A stretch of DNA of 64,000 nt from Corticium candelabrum (taxonomy: Eukaryota > Porifera > Homoscleromorpha > Homosclerophorida > Plakinidae). Shown here piece by piece: positions 38,237 through 49,002 of this stretch. A program made the translations under genes and the position numbers. A model generated the notes under the pieces. That model was not told the origin of the DNA. It saw only the letters and a list, made by a program, of their open reading frames with translations, and did no database searches. The DNA lies in the NCBI RefSeq assembly GCF_963422355.1, contig NC_085106.1, forward strand, positions 5,024,005-5,088,004, written 5' to 3'. Numbering within the stretch: the stretch's first letter is position 1; the number at the start of each line of letters is the position of its first letter.

Positions 38237-39071
38237 CACCGGCGTAGCGTCGGGGGTGAGGGGGAGCTGGGGAGGCTATATCCCCAAACATTTTGGGCGT
38301 GCCATTCCGCCTCAAGCAAAACTATAATTTTAAGTTATTAGACAGTGACAGTCTGCTTAATGTCAGAGTAGTATGTTGACGATCGACGACGTTAATTGAC
38401 TCTACCTCTTTGACAATACACATCATCATTTTAGTATGATAAAAGCAGTGTCGAGAAGTCGTGGACACGGAAAGTGCGCATGACTATCACTTATTTGAGA
38501 CGTTTACTACGCTATCAGGCAAAGGAAGAATCAAAGAAGACTGCAGCAAAAAAGCATGCAGAAGCCTATCCTCAATTATTTTTAAGTAAGTTTAGTTAAG
38601 GTCGGCAACCCGATTGACCGGAGAATGGAATTTCCTGCGGCTCTGCTACCTAATGATTTGCTTGCACTCCACGGTACTTTCTCCACAGGTTATTCTAACT
38701 AACTAGCTAACCTCTAGTGCTCGTTATATTACGAAATGCTAAAATTGGTCAAAGTCGTTTGCACTGAATTGGTCTTCTAGATTCTATTGTCATCGAAATG
38801 CCATTTAATTTGCAATTGACCATCGCAGCGAGCCATAAAAACATTTTTGGCACGGACTCTAGGAACAGTGTTTCCACTCCTTTATACGCACACTGACGGC
38901 AATCCGTTCCGCAGCTTGTTTGTAATTTGCAATTTATAATATTTACTTAGTTAGATGTATACAAACTGCGAAATAGAAAAGTAGAAATAGGCGTGGCTTC
39001 GCATGTGAAAATGGGTGTGGTTTTCGGTCTAATAATTTGCCCCCAAACATGAGGACCACGCTACGCCGGTG
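38237..39071. mobile_element. hAT-like non-autonomous element (CACCGGCGTAGCG ends)
   Basis: 835 bp with 13-bp terminal inverted repeats CACCGGCGTAGCG / CGCTACGCCGGTG. The flanks AGATGCC (left) and AGATGGC (right) look like an imperfect 7-8 bp target duplication, as expected for hAT elements. No transposase was recognised inside. Confidence 0.7.
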
Positions 39072-39199
39072 AGATGGCATCACCTAGATCTGAGTCACTC
39101 TACGTTTGTGTAATGTTCAGTAAACACCATAATTGAAAGTAAGTCTAAGTGTTAATTAATTTCCTCATTGTTCCTTGGTAGAGGCAGCTTCTCTGAGCT

Positions 39200-39720
39200 T
39201 AATTCATGGTAATCACACAGCCATTGTAAATGGTTGGAAGATAGGCGATGTCCTGGCTCTCTGGACTCCCGGCTGAGTGTGATGCCACTCCATATTCATT
39301 GACGTAATGGCTGCAAAAGATGTTATATGATTCATGGTGAAAAGTCGACCGAGACAAGCATGGGCACCACATCCAAAGACATAAATTCTTTGCATAAATG
39401 ACATCCTCACAACGTTCACAACTGAAACGATCAAAATCAAATTTCTCAGGATTTTTTGGTAAAGCCTTCAAAAAGTGCAGACCAAACATAGGGGGCCACA
39501 ATGGAAGCCTTAGCTAGGTATTGCATAATTGTCCAAAATCTTGAAGTCTTTGAGAGCAACTTGGGGCATCATACTATATAGCAAGAGCACGAAGGCAAAG
39601 TATTTCTTTCACAGTATGAAACAAATCATATGTACAAACCACCACAAAGCAATCAAGGAATTAGAAAATCTGGCCGCTAGGCATACGGCATCTTATCCAA
39701 AAGTTCTGATGCTGAATGTT
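39200..39720 (-). pseudogene. Cytochrome P450 C-terminal fragment, broken
   Basis: Minus strand, from about 39720 down: a KEILCLRA-like block in the position of the ExxR helix (Arg placement degraded), KDFKILDNYAIP, NPEKFDFDRF (39460-39430, the PERF-type motif), then in another frame the haem-binding loop FGCGAHACLGRLF (about 39375-39335) with its cysteine, then SHYVNEYGVASHSAGSPE. At least two frameshifts and one stop lie within 500 bases. P450s are haem monooxygenases. The family is not assignable. No promoter or upstream exons were seen. Confidence 0.75.
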
Positions 39721-39730
39721 TGGCATTCGG

Positions 39731-39870
39731 CCTCGGTGTCCTCATGAGCTAACCGATGTCTTCATGAGTTAGCCGGCGTCCTCATGTAGATAACCGGTGT
39801 CCTAGTGAGACAAGCGGTATGCTCATGTATAGTTACCCGGTGTCCTCATGAGTCTGCCGTCGTTCTCATG
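39731..39870. repeat. Minisatellite, about 6.5 units of 20-23 bp
   Basis: Diverged tandem units of the type GGTGTCCTCATGAGCTAACC. Confidence 0.8.
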
Positions 39871-41352
39871 TAGTAGTGTAATTTAATCTGGCCTACAGAA
39901 CGCACCATGGCTAGACATATCAGCCACGTAAAAATTTCACGCGTAGTCGCAATGGCTTTCGATCGATTCTGAGAGAGGGATGATAGTTTATTGCGTAGTC
40001 TTCTAGTCAACGACAATTAAGAGGAGGACAGAGTCTGCGCGTTGTTTTTTTGCTCGCCACATGGCCGTATACAGTCTTTGCGTTCGTTTCTCTACGCTAT
40101 AACTTAGTAGACAATACGCAGCATCGCAAAGGTCAGCATGCCTAGTTACTGCTTCACGCCTTTCCGTTCCAATACCTTCGGCGTCTAGGCTAGACCCTGC
40201 TGTAACGAAAACACACTTGATCTCTTTTTGCGAGTCTCTAGCAATAAGAAACAAACCAACAAAGGGTGGGCTTTCCTAATGACATAATTAGTTAAGCTGT
40301 CTCAGTAGGCCTCCCTTGGCTTCTCCGGGCGCGCAAGAGGGCCTGGGTTACCAGACAATCCCCTTGCCAGAGCGAATTTTTTTGGGGGCCCCGTTGGGTG
40401 TGGCTTTAGCTGTTCCCGTATGCACTTTCTCGCGGTTTGCAGTGGTCTGGTAGTACGAGGCTCGGCAGTCAATGGACATCTTGCAACCGCGATTTTGACA
40501 TAAACGAACTGCTGTCTTTTTGTGCACCTTTCGAGCAGTAACCTGTGCCGTTTATTGAAAGGGGGCCTCAGTTTTTGTCGTCTGCTGAACGTGGTTTTCT
40601 CGGCACAAATCAACTTCAATAAATTAGGCGACAGGTAAAGTCATTTATAATTACTATTCTTCGCAGTTAAGCAAATTTTCAGTTTACATAAAATCTTTTT
40701 TCGGGTGCGATTTATGCGTCAATATTGACACTGTTGCATGCACTGCATACATCAAATCATGTACTATTTATTGCAAATTTATTTCCTGTGTGCAATTAAT
40801 TAAATAATATGAAGAAAAGTGCAAAGTACTCGGGTAATTTAATTCTATTTCACAACTACTAAGTTACTAAAAAGATTTATGAACAGGTAAACACTCTAAT
40901 AGGGTAGTATACAATTAAAATAACAGCATATGATATGTGTGTGTACACAATATTTACTAAGCATTATCTAGTTGGATAAACACGTACACAAATAATGTAC
41001 TCTAATAATCATTACTAATCGGATCATTTAATGTAAACAACATACTAATTACTAATGCATAGAATATGATGATGATGACGACGACATATTGATAACACTG
41101 CTGGTTGTCACACAGCTATTATTGAGGTAATCTATATTTAGAGCTAACATTGGTTTAAATTAAATTATGGTAATTAATTTAAGTTAAGTTAATGACTCTT
41201 AGTTAAGTTGATGGTATTAGTCATTGTGTTGTGACACTTATAGGTGTATTCATTAGATATGCATTTTGGCAACTGGCATTATATTTCAAACTAGGCATTG
41301 GTTGTTATATGGTTGGTGACATGAATGACAGTAACTGAGTTATATAATTAGT

Positions 41353-41357
<5 letters not shown>

Positions 41358-41439
<82 letters not shown>
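41358..41439. repeat. (GT)n at inner end of left MULE arm
   Basis: GT tract whose flank (ATTAGTATACTGTGTG) is mirrored by the AC tract in the right arm, so the microsatellite was part of the inverted repeat. Confidence 0.95.
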
Positions 41440-41441
<2 letters not shown>

Positions 41442-41511
41442 TCATATGGCTGTTTACTCAATTGGAAAAGTGTCATCTACTAGCATTGGTACATTCAAGA
41501 CACATTAATGC

Positions 41512-42700
41512 ATGAACTACTATCGTCCTAGCAATGATGAGATAGAGGATAATTTCTTGGACAAGAAACTCCTATCTTTGCCTCATTTGATTCTAGTGTA
41601 TATATTGAGTAACTGGTATTTCATTGGGGTGGACAAGGTCTGTGACTGTTGTTGTCGACAAGAACTGTCTGGCTTGCTGCATTGTGGGTGTTCTGACCAT
41701 TACTGATGGCCATGTGAAGTACGGTATATGTTAGTCTGCATGTTAATGTGGCAGCTATGGCAGAATCTAACATGTGTGGCTGTACTTAGAAATGTGAGAG
41801 CGTTACCTGGGCCATCAAGCTACACCTGGTACTGAAATAATCCAGGTAGCCAAGCATGGTGTTTGTCCTTTTGTTGGCTATGCCACATTACTGGTATGTT
41901 TAATATGGATATTTGTGATAACCATTTGCCTGTCTTGAATCTGTGTACTTTGATGATACAACTGTAGGTTGATGACACTTGAAAGACACCATGTATTTGA
42001 GACAACAGCAAAATCAACATGGTGAGGCAAAATGACCCGTAAGAGAAATGGTAGAATTAAAGCACAATTGTTATGCAGGTCCTTAATACTTCTAAAATGA
42101 TCTGTTGCCAGCCAGCTGACAGTTGTTTGGCTGAAATTCTTTGTCAACATTATTAATTAACAATGAGTTGATGTCTGCTACTTGTTATGAGTTCATTTGA
42201 AGCCATGCTCTAACTAGAAGAAGGAGTCATGATCAGTGAAACCTGCACTACTACAGAAATGGGAGTGATGAAAGTAGTCTTAGTTGCTAGTTGTACCAAG
42301 AGGACAGTTGTGACTTCAGATGTGACTTTAGATAAGTATACTTTGACAAAGTATTACATTGCCTTTAGCAATAAAATGTTTGTCACTGCTTATCTTGCAT
42401 ATGCATTGGATGTCCACAAATAATCATGAGTCATCTGACTCTTGTTAGAACTATAATTATAATAACGTCCAAACATTGTGGTCAGATCTATAATTTGTGA
42501 CTTGTAATAGACAACTTCCATTGTGTATGTGCAACAGCAGCAGTCGCTATTTCTTTTCTCACAAGATGTAGATCAGCATCTATACACATGATGCAGTCAA
42601 AACGTAGACAACAGCTATTGAATTAAATGAGAATTTATTTAATTCGCTAACATACCACAATGTATATTAAGTTCAAGACATGAGCACAAGCAGACTGTTT
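41512..42700. other. MULE interior, no domain recognised
   Basis: Between the left arm and the SINE. A short frame at 41512-41703 starts MNYYRPSNDEIEDNF and includes CDCCCRQELSGLLHCGCS. It may be an N-terminal transposase scrap, but I cannot place it. I found no catalytic DDE domain here. Confidence 0.3.
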
Positions 42701-42797
42701 GATGAGGTACCGTATTTCTCCAAATAATTCGTTCCTGATTGATTCTCTGCCTGTATAATTCCCTTAGTATACACCCACTGTGAATGTAATTACCTCA

Positions 42798-43390
42798 CTG
42801 TGGCCGAGTGGTTAGCGACAGTTGCTTTCTATCTTGACTACGTGGGTTCGAATCCACGCCGGTACAGTAATAATGAAACTTGTCCTTCTTTATCTTTCAT
42901 TGTTGGTTCTTTTATGAAGGAATGAGACTTGTTTCACTCGTATGGGGAGCTTCTGTGGTCTGGCGAGGTTTGTGCCAATGTTGACTATACGGACTTGATC
43001 CGGGAATTCTGGATTCCCCGTATTGTAGTTGGCCTCTCCGTGACTATAGCTATGGCTTGAAAGAGCTGTGTCTGATCGCCGTGTGGACTGCACAGAGGCA
43101 TGTACCTCACTGTGCTTACCTGCCGGGTCGGTGGGCGCCCAGTGGGGGTTAAGACCCCTCTGCACCCTCTGAAGGGTTGCACCGAGACAGTGCTTCTTGG
43201 ATCAAGTCGGATCCTGCGTAAAGTCATGTCTTCTGTCTAGACAGCCATGATGGTCTAAGCACCTTTGAGGCAGGGTTTGCTTTCGGTGCTTACCAGTGAC
43301 CTTATGAATCAGACTGATCTGGTTGAGCACAACATAATAATAATCAAATATAATCAAATATATCATTCATCATTCATTCATTCATTCAAT
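42798..43390 (+). mobile_element. tRNA-headed SINE
   Basis: The head carries an A box TGGCCGAGTGG (about 42802-42812) and a B box GGTTCGAATCC (about 42844-42854) with internal pol III promoter spacing, resembling tRNA-Leu/Ser. The T-stem pairs only with an eight-base loop and the anticodon stem is poor, so it is tRNA-derived and not a tRNA gene. A roughly 500-base unrelated body follows, ending in an (ATTC)n tail at about 43370-43390. Inserted inside the MULE. Confidence 0.7.
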
Positions 43391-43660
43391 AATAATAATA
43401 ATAATAATATTTTGATTCATACCGCTACAGGTACAGTGCCCTGGCAAGACAAGATACATAAGCGTAACAAGTAAAAATAGGTAGCCATGCATAGAAGAGT
43501 AAACATAAAAGAATAAATAGAAGAATAATCAGACATAAATTAAGGTTTAATCCAGCTCTTGAAGTCCATGTAGGACAACACCATGACTCTTTTCCTTGTC
43601 TCATTGTCCACTGATTGCCACGGATTACCTTGAGTATTCAGAATGAACCCACTCTCTAAG
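43390..43660 (-). mobile_element. Possible LINE 3' end with (AAT)n tail
   Basis: An (AAT)n tract (43390-43410) abuts sequence that on the minus strand reads WQSVDNETRKRVMVLSYMDF (about 43625-43566), similar in layout to the (AAT)n-tailed LINE at 17086-17710. Weak support. Confidence 0.35.
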
Positions 43661-43967
43661 TCATTATGAACTGATCTTCATAAGAAGGAGAGCTGGCTGG
43701 CAAGCAATAGATGTGGAGCTTCCTGATAGGTTTGCCAAGAGTTTCCCCACAATTCCCCATTCCTTGCACAGCATGGGATTGGTTAAGCATTTCTTTAATC
43801 AATTAAGTGTTGTGGCAACACAAGCCAGAAATGGATGTATGACTTGAGATGCTCAATTATGTCAAGGAGCATTTGCAATGCTAACAAAGGTGGCTGTAGC
43901 TCAATTATGAGGATTAATTATTACTGTTACTAAATTGTTACTAAACTGTTTTTGTGTGCCTTTCATT

Positions 43968-45377
43968 TTTTGCAGAGCCCTTGGCAGTGGCTATGGAATT
44001 CAACGTCAGGCGTTGCTGGTAATGATAGACTATTGTCTATGAGCATGGTAAAGGAGCTGTTATTCGCAGATTCTTCTGAAAAGTTGCTTGCTGCTAAACA
44101 AAGAATTGACAGTAATGTAAAAGTTCAGCAAAACATTAAAGTTTCGAAACAGGTTGCAGTGCTATTGGGAAAGGCGTGAAGAATGGTGTGTTAGCCTTAG
44201 AAAAGATTTTATAACTCAAGGAAACAACACAAATATCTACTCCGAGGCAGCAATTCACATTACCAAAGATATAGTATTTGATCGACTGAAGGCCTACAAC
44301 AGTATCCAGATGTTCCAATTTGTTACAACAACAATGGATCTCTACTACAAACAGCGTTTGCTTTCTCTGGCTAACAATCGTCTTGACAACTTCGTTGCTC
44401 TTCAATTTACCATTTCAGGTAATTTCAGGTAGCACAGCAGATACAGTTTCATCTCATACCATCCAAGCCACTGACTCAGATGACGTATTTCACGTTCAAA
44501 GTAGGACAGACAATCAACAAACATGGAAAGTGGATTTGACTGTAGGAACTTGTACCTGTCCACGAGGAAAAAACGGTCAGCCATGTGGACATCAGCTGGC
44601 AGCTTCATTAAAATACAAACGTCACTCTTTAAATAAAATACCAACATCATCAGTATGTGGCCGCCAACTGTATGCCAAAATAGCAATCGGAGAGGCAGCA
44701 CTACCAGTTGCATTCTACAGACATCTGCACCAGAAAGAAGAAGACACCTATGTGAAAGATCTAGGGATGCAACCAGAGTGGAGTAAAAGAACCGAAACAT
44801 TTCCAAGCTCTCAACACACAGAAATTGAAGACCAAAAAACAACTATTGACTATGAACCTGCATCACCAGAATCTGATCATGCCATGCAAGTGAAGACCCA
44901 CAGCAGCATCAGAGCCACACCACCTCTAGCAATTTTTGAAGACACTCTAACAGATTTGACATACGTCATGACAGACATTAAGAAAGGATTGGCAAGTAGG
45001 GACACTGTATTTACAACAGCTATACGAGAATTTTGCAGCCAGCACAAAAAACTAGAGGTGCTGATGGCAAAAAGAAATCTTACACAAAGCCATTGTTAAT
45101 ATCTGCTCTGCACAACTTTGGAAAGGAACACGGACGTAAAATCAGAAGCAACAAATGCACCATTACAGTACAACCAACAACTGTAAGCAGACGAGCCATT
45201 AAAAAGTGTGGAGGAAAACCTCTTAAGGCTGGTTGTCCATCATTAATGCAGAGAAAATCAAACAATACCAACATGAAAAACTTATGTCGTCACACTCTAC
45301 CAAAAAGAAAGCTCCGGTCAAAAAGAGTTCACAGTCTTCAAACAAGTATTGATAATAGGAGACAGAACGCTTGCTAA
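43968..45377 (+). pseudogene. MULE transposase C-terminal half with SWIM zinc finger
   Basis: Reading frames in succession: DRLLSMSMVKELLFADSS (44025-44085); YWERREEWCVSLRKDF and ITQGNNTN (44163-44235) with YSEAAIHITKDIVFDRLKAY; then the SWIM finger CTCPRGKNGQPCGH (C-x-C-x7-C-x-H, about 44550-44595); then a basic tail, with SALHNFGKEHGRKI near 45100. The WExR and TNxYxEAxxRxxKD pattern plus SWIM is that of MULE transposases; the SWIM finger is thought to bind the terminal repeats. The DDE catalytic region is missing. A 10-bp tandem duplication (ATTTCAGGTA, about 44413) and two other shifts break the frame. Confidence 0.75.
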
Positions 45378-46139
45378 AATGGCCGGTATCAAGCAAAGTG
45401 TGGTGCTCTAGCACACAATAATTGTTTGCCTCCTCTTGTTTGATTCTTGTCTAGATTGATTACACAGTTACTTGTTCTAACTTCAGTTTGTTTACATCAG
45501 GTAGTTGTGCATTTTTGATTTGAGTAAAGCAGTGACTCACAAACTTTACTAATGTTTGCCTTATTGCATGATTTCTTCTTGTTTGTGCTCTTGCAAAAGT
45601 AAGTAAATTAGTTTTAGTCAAAACGACTGTGCAGACTATTTGTCTTAGAAAACCATTGTACAAGGAATACTTTGCCTAATTCTCTGTCAGCAAAGCATGT
45701 AAGGAAATCAAACATGTAAGAACAACATGTAAAAAATAGGTTCTTTTAATAACACATTTAGAAATTGTTCAAAGTCCAAGGTAGAGTTCACCATTAATTA
45801 ATTAACATAACAAATTTCACTTTGACTAATGGCTATACAACTATCTGTAAAAGTAAGCAAATGTAAGGTTCCTAGTCATTGGCTGCAAACATATAATATC
45901 ATGAGAATTCTAAAGGCAATTCAGACTGTACAAAAAATTAAGCTGCCAATGAAAGCCATTCTAACAGCATTTAAGTCCCATGTAACATTTAAGTATTAAG
46001 TATGCCGTTACCCCTGACTTTGGCTAAGTCTCTAAGACTTTCCTGCCTTTAGAAGAACCAGTTGGCACCTGTCTGATAGGCCTTCTGTTAGACTTCTCCC
46101 CTGTACAAATACTCTATTTCAACTTCCTTACACGATTAC

Positions 46140-46140
46140 A

Positions 46141-46234
<94 letters not shown>
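46140..46234. repeat. (AC)n at inner end of right MULE arm
   Basis: Mirror of the GT tract at 41358-41439. Confidence 0.95.
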
Positions 46235-46238
<4 letters not shown>

Positions 46239-47621
46239 ACTAATTATATAACTCAGTTACTGTCATTCATGTCACCAACTATATAACAACCAATGCCTAG
46301 TTTGAAATATAATGCCAGTTGCCAAAATGCATATCCAATGTATACGCCTATAAGTGTCACAACACAATGACTGATACCATCAACTTACCTAAGAGTCATT
46401 AACTTAACTTAAATTAATTACCATAATTTAATTTAAACCAATGTTAGCTCTAAATATAGATTACCTCAATAATAGCTGTGTGACAACCAGCAGTGTTATC
46501 AATATGTCGTCGTCATCATCATCATATTCTATGCATTAGTAATTAGTATGTTGTTTACATTAAATGATCCGATTAGTAATGATTATTAGAGTACATTATT
46601 TTGTGTACGTGTTTATCCAACTAGATAATGCTTAGTAAATATTGTGTACACACACATATCATATGCTGTTATTTTAATTGTATACTACCCTATTAGAGTG
46701 TTTACCTGTTCATAAATCTTTTTAGTAACTTAGTAGTTGTGAAATAGAATTAAATTACCCGAGTACTTTGCACTTTTCTGCATATTATTTAATTAATTGC
46801 ACACAGGAAATAAATTTGCAATAAATAGTACATGATTTGATGTATATGCAGTGCATGCAACAGTGTCAATATTGACGCATAAATCGCACCCGAAAAAGAT
46901 TTTATGTAAACTGAAAATTTGCTTAACTGCGAAGAATAGTAATTATAAATGACTTTACCTGTCGCCTAGTTTATTGAAGTTGATTTGTGCCGAGAAAACC
47001 ACGTTCAGCAGACGACAAAAACTGAGGCCCCCTTTCAATAAACGGCGCAGGTTACTGCTCGAAAGGTGCACAAAAAGATAGCAGTTCGTTTATGTCAAAA
47101 TCGCGGTTGCAAGATGTCCATTGACTGCCGAGCCTCGTACTACCAGACCACTGCAAACCGCGAGGAAGTGCATACGGGAACAGCTAAAGCCACACCCAAC
47201 GGGGCTCCCAAGAAAATTCGCTTGCCAGAGCCATATCTATGGCTCTGCCCCTTGCTATCCTCGCGTGGAAGGACCGCGGAAAGCGAAGGAAGACCTAGTG
47301 TCGAAGCTATTTAGGCATGCCATTGCATAAGCTTAAGAGTAGAAATACAGATTTGAGAAAATTTCCAGTGTGCCCCCAAATCTTGGACTCTAGCTGACAC
47401 GTTAAAGTGTTACCACACAACAGAGTAATATTATTGATCTTCAACAAAAATGTAACATAAAATAATTTCACTGACTTCTTTACTAGCTTCGAGCTGCTAA
47501 AGCCAGATACGTAGTATAAATACAATAATTTCACCGAGTCCTTCTTACTACCCTCTAACTGATAAAGACAGATATGTAACCATTTAGACGATATAAGATT
47601 GTGCAAAGAGTCAGCTGGTAG

Positions 47622-48590
47622 TCAGCTATAGTCCTTGACATAGACAGACAAATTCAGCTCATATTCATTGTTCAGTTGCATCATCTGGTTGTCAACCCTC
47701 TTGTATCCTAATATCTTGTCAAAGGTCATTCCAGGTGACAAACAAATCGACTGTTTATTAGTAAATAGCGTGCACAGCAAGCGTTCTGGCTTGAAAACTG
47801 ACATTACTGTCGTCACCATAGAAGCATAGGACTCTTTGGGTACATTTGTTTCAAAACTAGCGTAAGAGCATTCAGCCTGAGGAGTCACATGAATTGTATA
47901 GTAAACGTCTCCATCAATACCATTGAGAGAGTAGCCACATGGAGCAAAGAGGTGAGCATCAATGTCCGCGTTGGGAATCAATTCATGGATGCCAACGGCG
48001 CGTGTAACCTCACCACCATTCTGGTATTTGTCCTTGTAAAAATTCCTTGCAACGTCTTTGTCTAAGCCTGTCATTAGTAGCTCCAGTGTTTGGTCAGGAG
48101 TGTCGGAAGGTTTGTCGTGGTCTTGCGTGTACAGAAACCAACTGTCGCCGTTCAGTCGACCGAGAATGTACGCGGCGCCGTTTGAGAAACGAGAGTCCAA
48201 CGTTTCTACTTCCTGCTCGAACGAGCGATGGCTCATTGCTTGAAGACCAGGTCTTAGAAAGTTCTTACGAGAATAGAAAATGTTCTCGACTTCTGAAAAA
48301 CCGACGCTTCTTGCCAATTGAAGAAGAAGATCTAGGGCAGACAAGAGAGTAGTCTGTCCGCATGTTTTGAGAATGAAACGACGTTCTGTGACGTACATGC
48401 TACTTTCACTCAAAAGGTAGCCGTCCATTTGTTTACAGTGTCGCTCCGAAATGACCTGGCATTTCACTAGTTGAAGCAGTTCATCCCAACCTTTACGATT
48501 AATTGATCTCAGATCTCCATTCGTCTTTGAAGGTGCAAACCATACTTCAAGTAGCTTTTCTGCGCCTTCAAAGAACCCAGCGCCTTCCAT
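47622..48590 (-). CDS. AMD1: S-adenosylmethionine decarboxylase proenzyme
   Basis: Pyruvoyl enzyme that decarboxylates S-adenosylmethionine to supply aminopropyl groups for spermidine and spermine; cytosolic. A single intact 322-aa frame (human is 334). Visible signatures: FFEGAEKLLEVWF at residues 6-18 with the conserved Glu8 and Glu11, the self-cleavage site LSESSM (between Glu62 and Ser63, which becomes the pyruvoyl group), catalytic Cys77 in LKTCG, and CGYSLNG...YYTIHVTP carrying the conserved Ser and His of the processing site. The gene has no introns, unlike its neighbours. Its ATG is 82 bases from the CBLL1 ATG on the other strand. I see no upstream ATG in those 82 bases, so no short regulatory uORF of the vertebrate type lies there, although a longer leader cannot be excluded. 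Confidence 0.95.
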   Translation of the reverse strand: MEGAGFFEGAEKLLEVWFAPSKTNGDLRSINRKGWDELLQLVKCQVISERHCKQMDGYLLSESSMYVTERRFILKTCGQTTLLSALDLLLQLARSVGFSEVENIFYSRKNFLRPGLQAMSHRSFEQEVETLDSRFSNGAAYILGRLNGDSWFLYTQDHDKPSDTPDQTLELLMTGLDKDVARNFYKDKYQNGGEVTRAVGIHELIPNADIDAHLFAPCGYSLNGIDGDVYYTIHVTPQAECSYASFETNVPKESYASMVTTVMSVFKPERLLCTLFTNKQSICLSPGMTFDKILGYKRVDNQMMQLNNEYELNLSVYVKDYS

Positions 48591-48672
48591 ATTACTATCT
48601 CAGTAGTGAACCTGGCACAGACACGTGATCTGGCCAGCGTGCACGTGCTTTGTCTATCCCGGATTAATTAGG
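48591..48672. promoter_or_regulatory. Shared divergent promoter of AMD1 and CBLL1 with two CACGTG boxes
   Basis: 82 bases separate the two start codons. CACGTG occurs at 48622-48627 and 48642-48647, 20 bases (about two helical turns) apart. bHLH-ZIP binding is inferred from the motif. Polyamine genes are known MYC/MAX targets in other animals. Confidence 0.6.
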
Positions 48673-48971
48673 ATGGCTGGTAGGTCTTTGCATTTCCTTG
48701 TTTTCTGATATCTACCCGTGGTATTTGTGTTGCTTTTGTCGGCTCTGGGTTTTTTTAGACTTAGAACTGGAGTCTGAAGGGACAGGTAACAGCAGAACGA
48801 GGTCAGTGAGGCGTAATATCTCTGTGAAACTGAAGCCGACATCGTCACGATCAACCAAGAGCAGCAAGAAGTCTAGAAGCTCAAAGAAGTCTGCAACTGA
48901 GAAAGGTTAATAAATCTGTCAACCTTGTTTTTCGTTTGCTTGTTCTGTTTCTGTTAGCTGTATGTCAGTCA

Positions 48972-49002
<31 letters not shown>

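Larger units (their letters stand above)
40285..47320 (+). mobile_element. Mutator-like (MULE) DNA transposon with about 1.1 kb terminal inverted repeats
   Basis: The left arm (about 40285-41440) is repeated inverted at about 46139-47320. Both arms contain the same coding-like stretch (TAEPRTTRPLQTARKCIREQ) and the block TAATTACTAATGCATAGAAT near 41050 and, inverted, near 46540. The inner ends of both arms are a GT/AC microsatellite (41358-41439 and 46140-46234). The outermost about 90 bases are diverged between arms. The interior carries a transposase remnant with a SWIM finger, a SINE and probably a LINE tail. Long TIRs plus a SWIM-type transposase are characteristic of MULEs. I could not verify a 9-bp target duplication. 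Confidence 0.75.

Noticed and set aside
42798-42870. A functional tRNA gene
   Set aside because: A and B boxes are good, but the anticodon arm is weak and the T-loop would have eight bases. The sequence continues into a SINE-like body with a tail.
44413-44432. A 10-base intron in the MULE transposase
   Set aside because: The two TTTCAGGTA copies are a 10-bp tandem duplication. An intron that short cannot be spliced.
44402-44842. 146-codon minus-strand frame
   Set aside because: Antisense shadow of the SWIM-finger transposase region.
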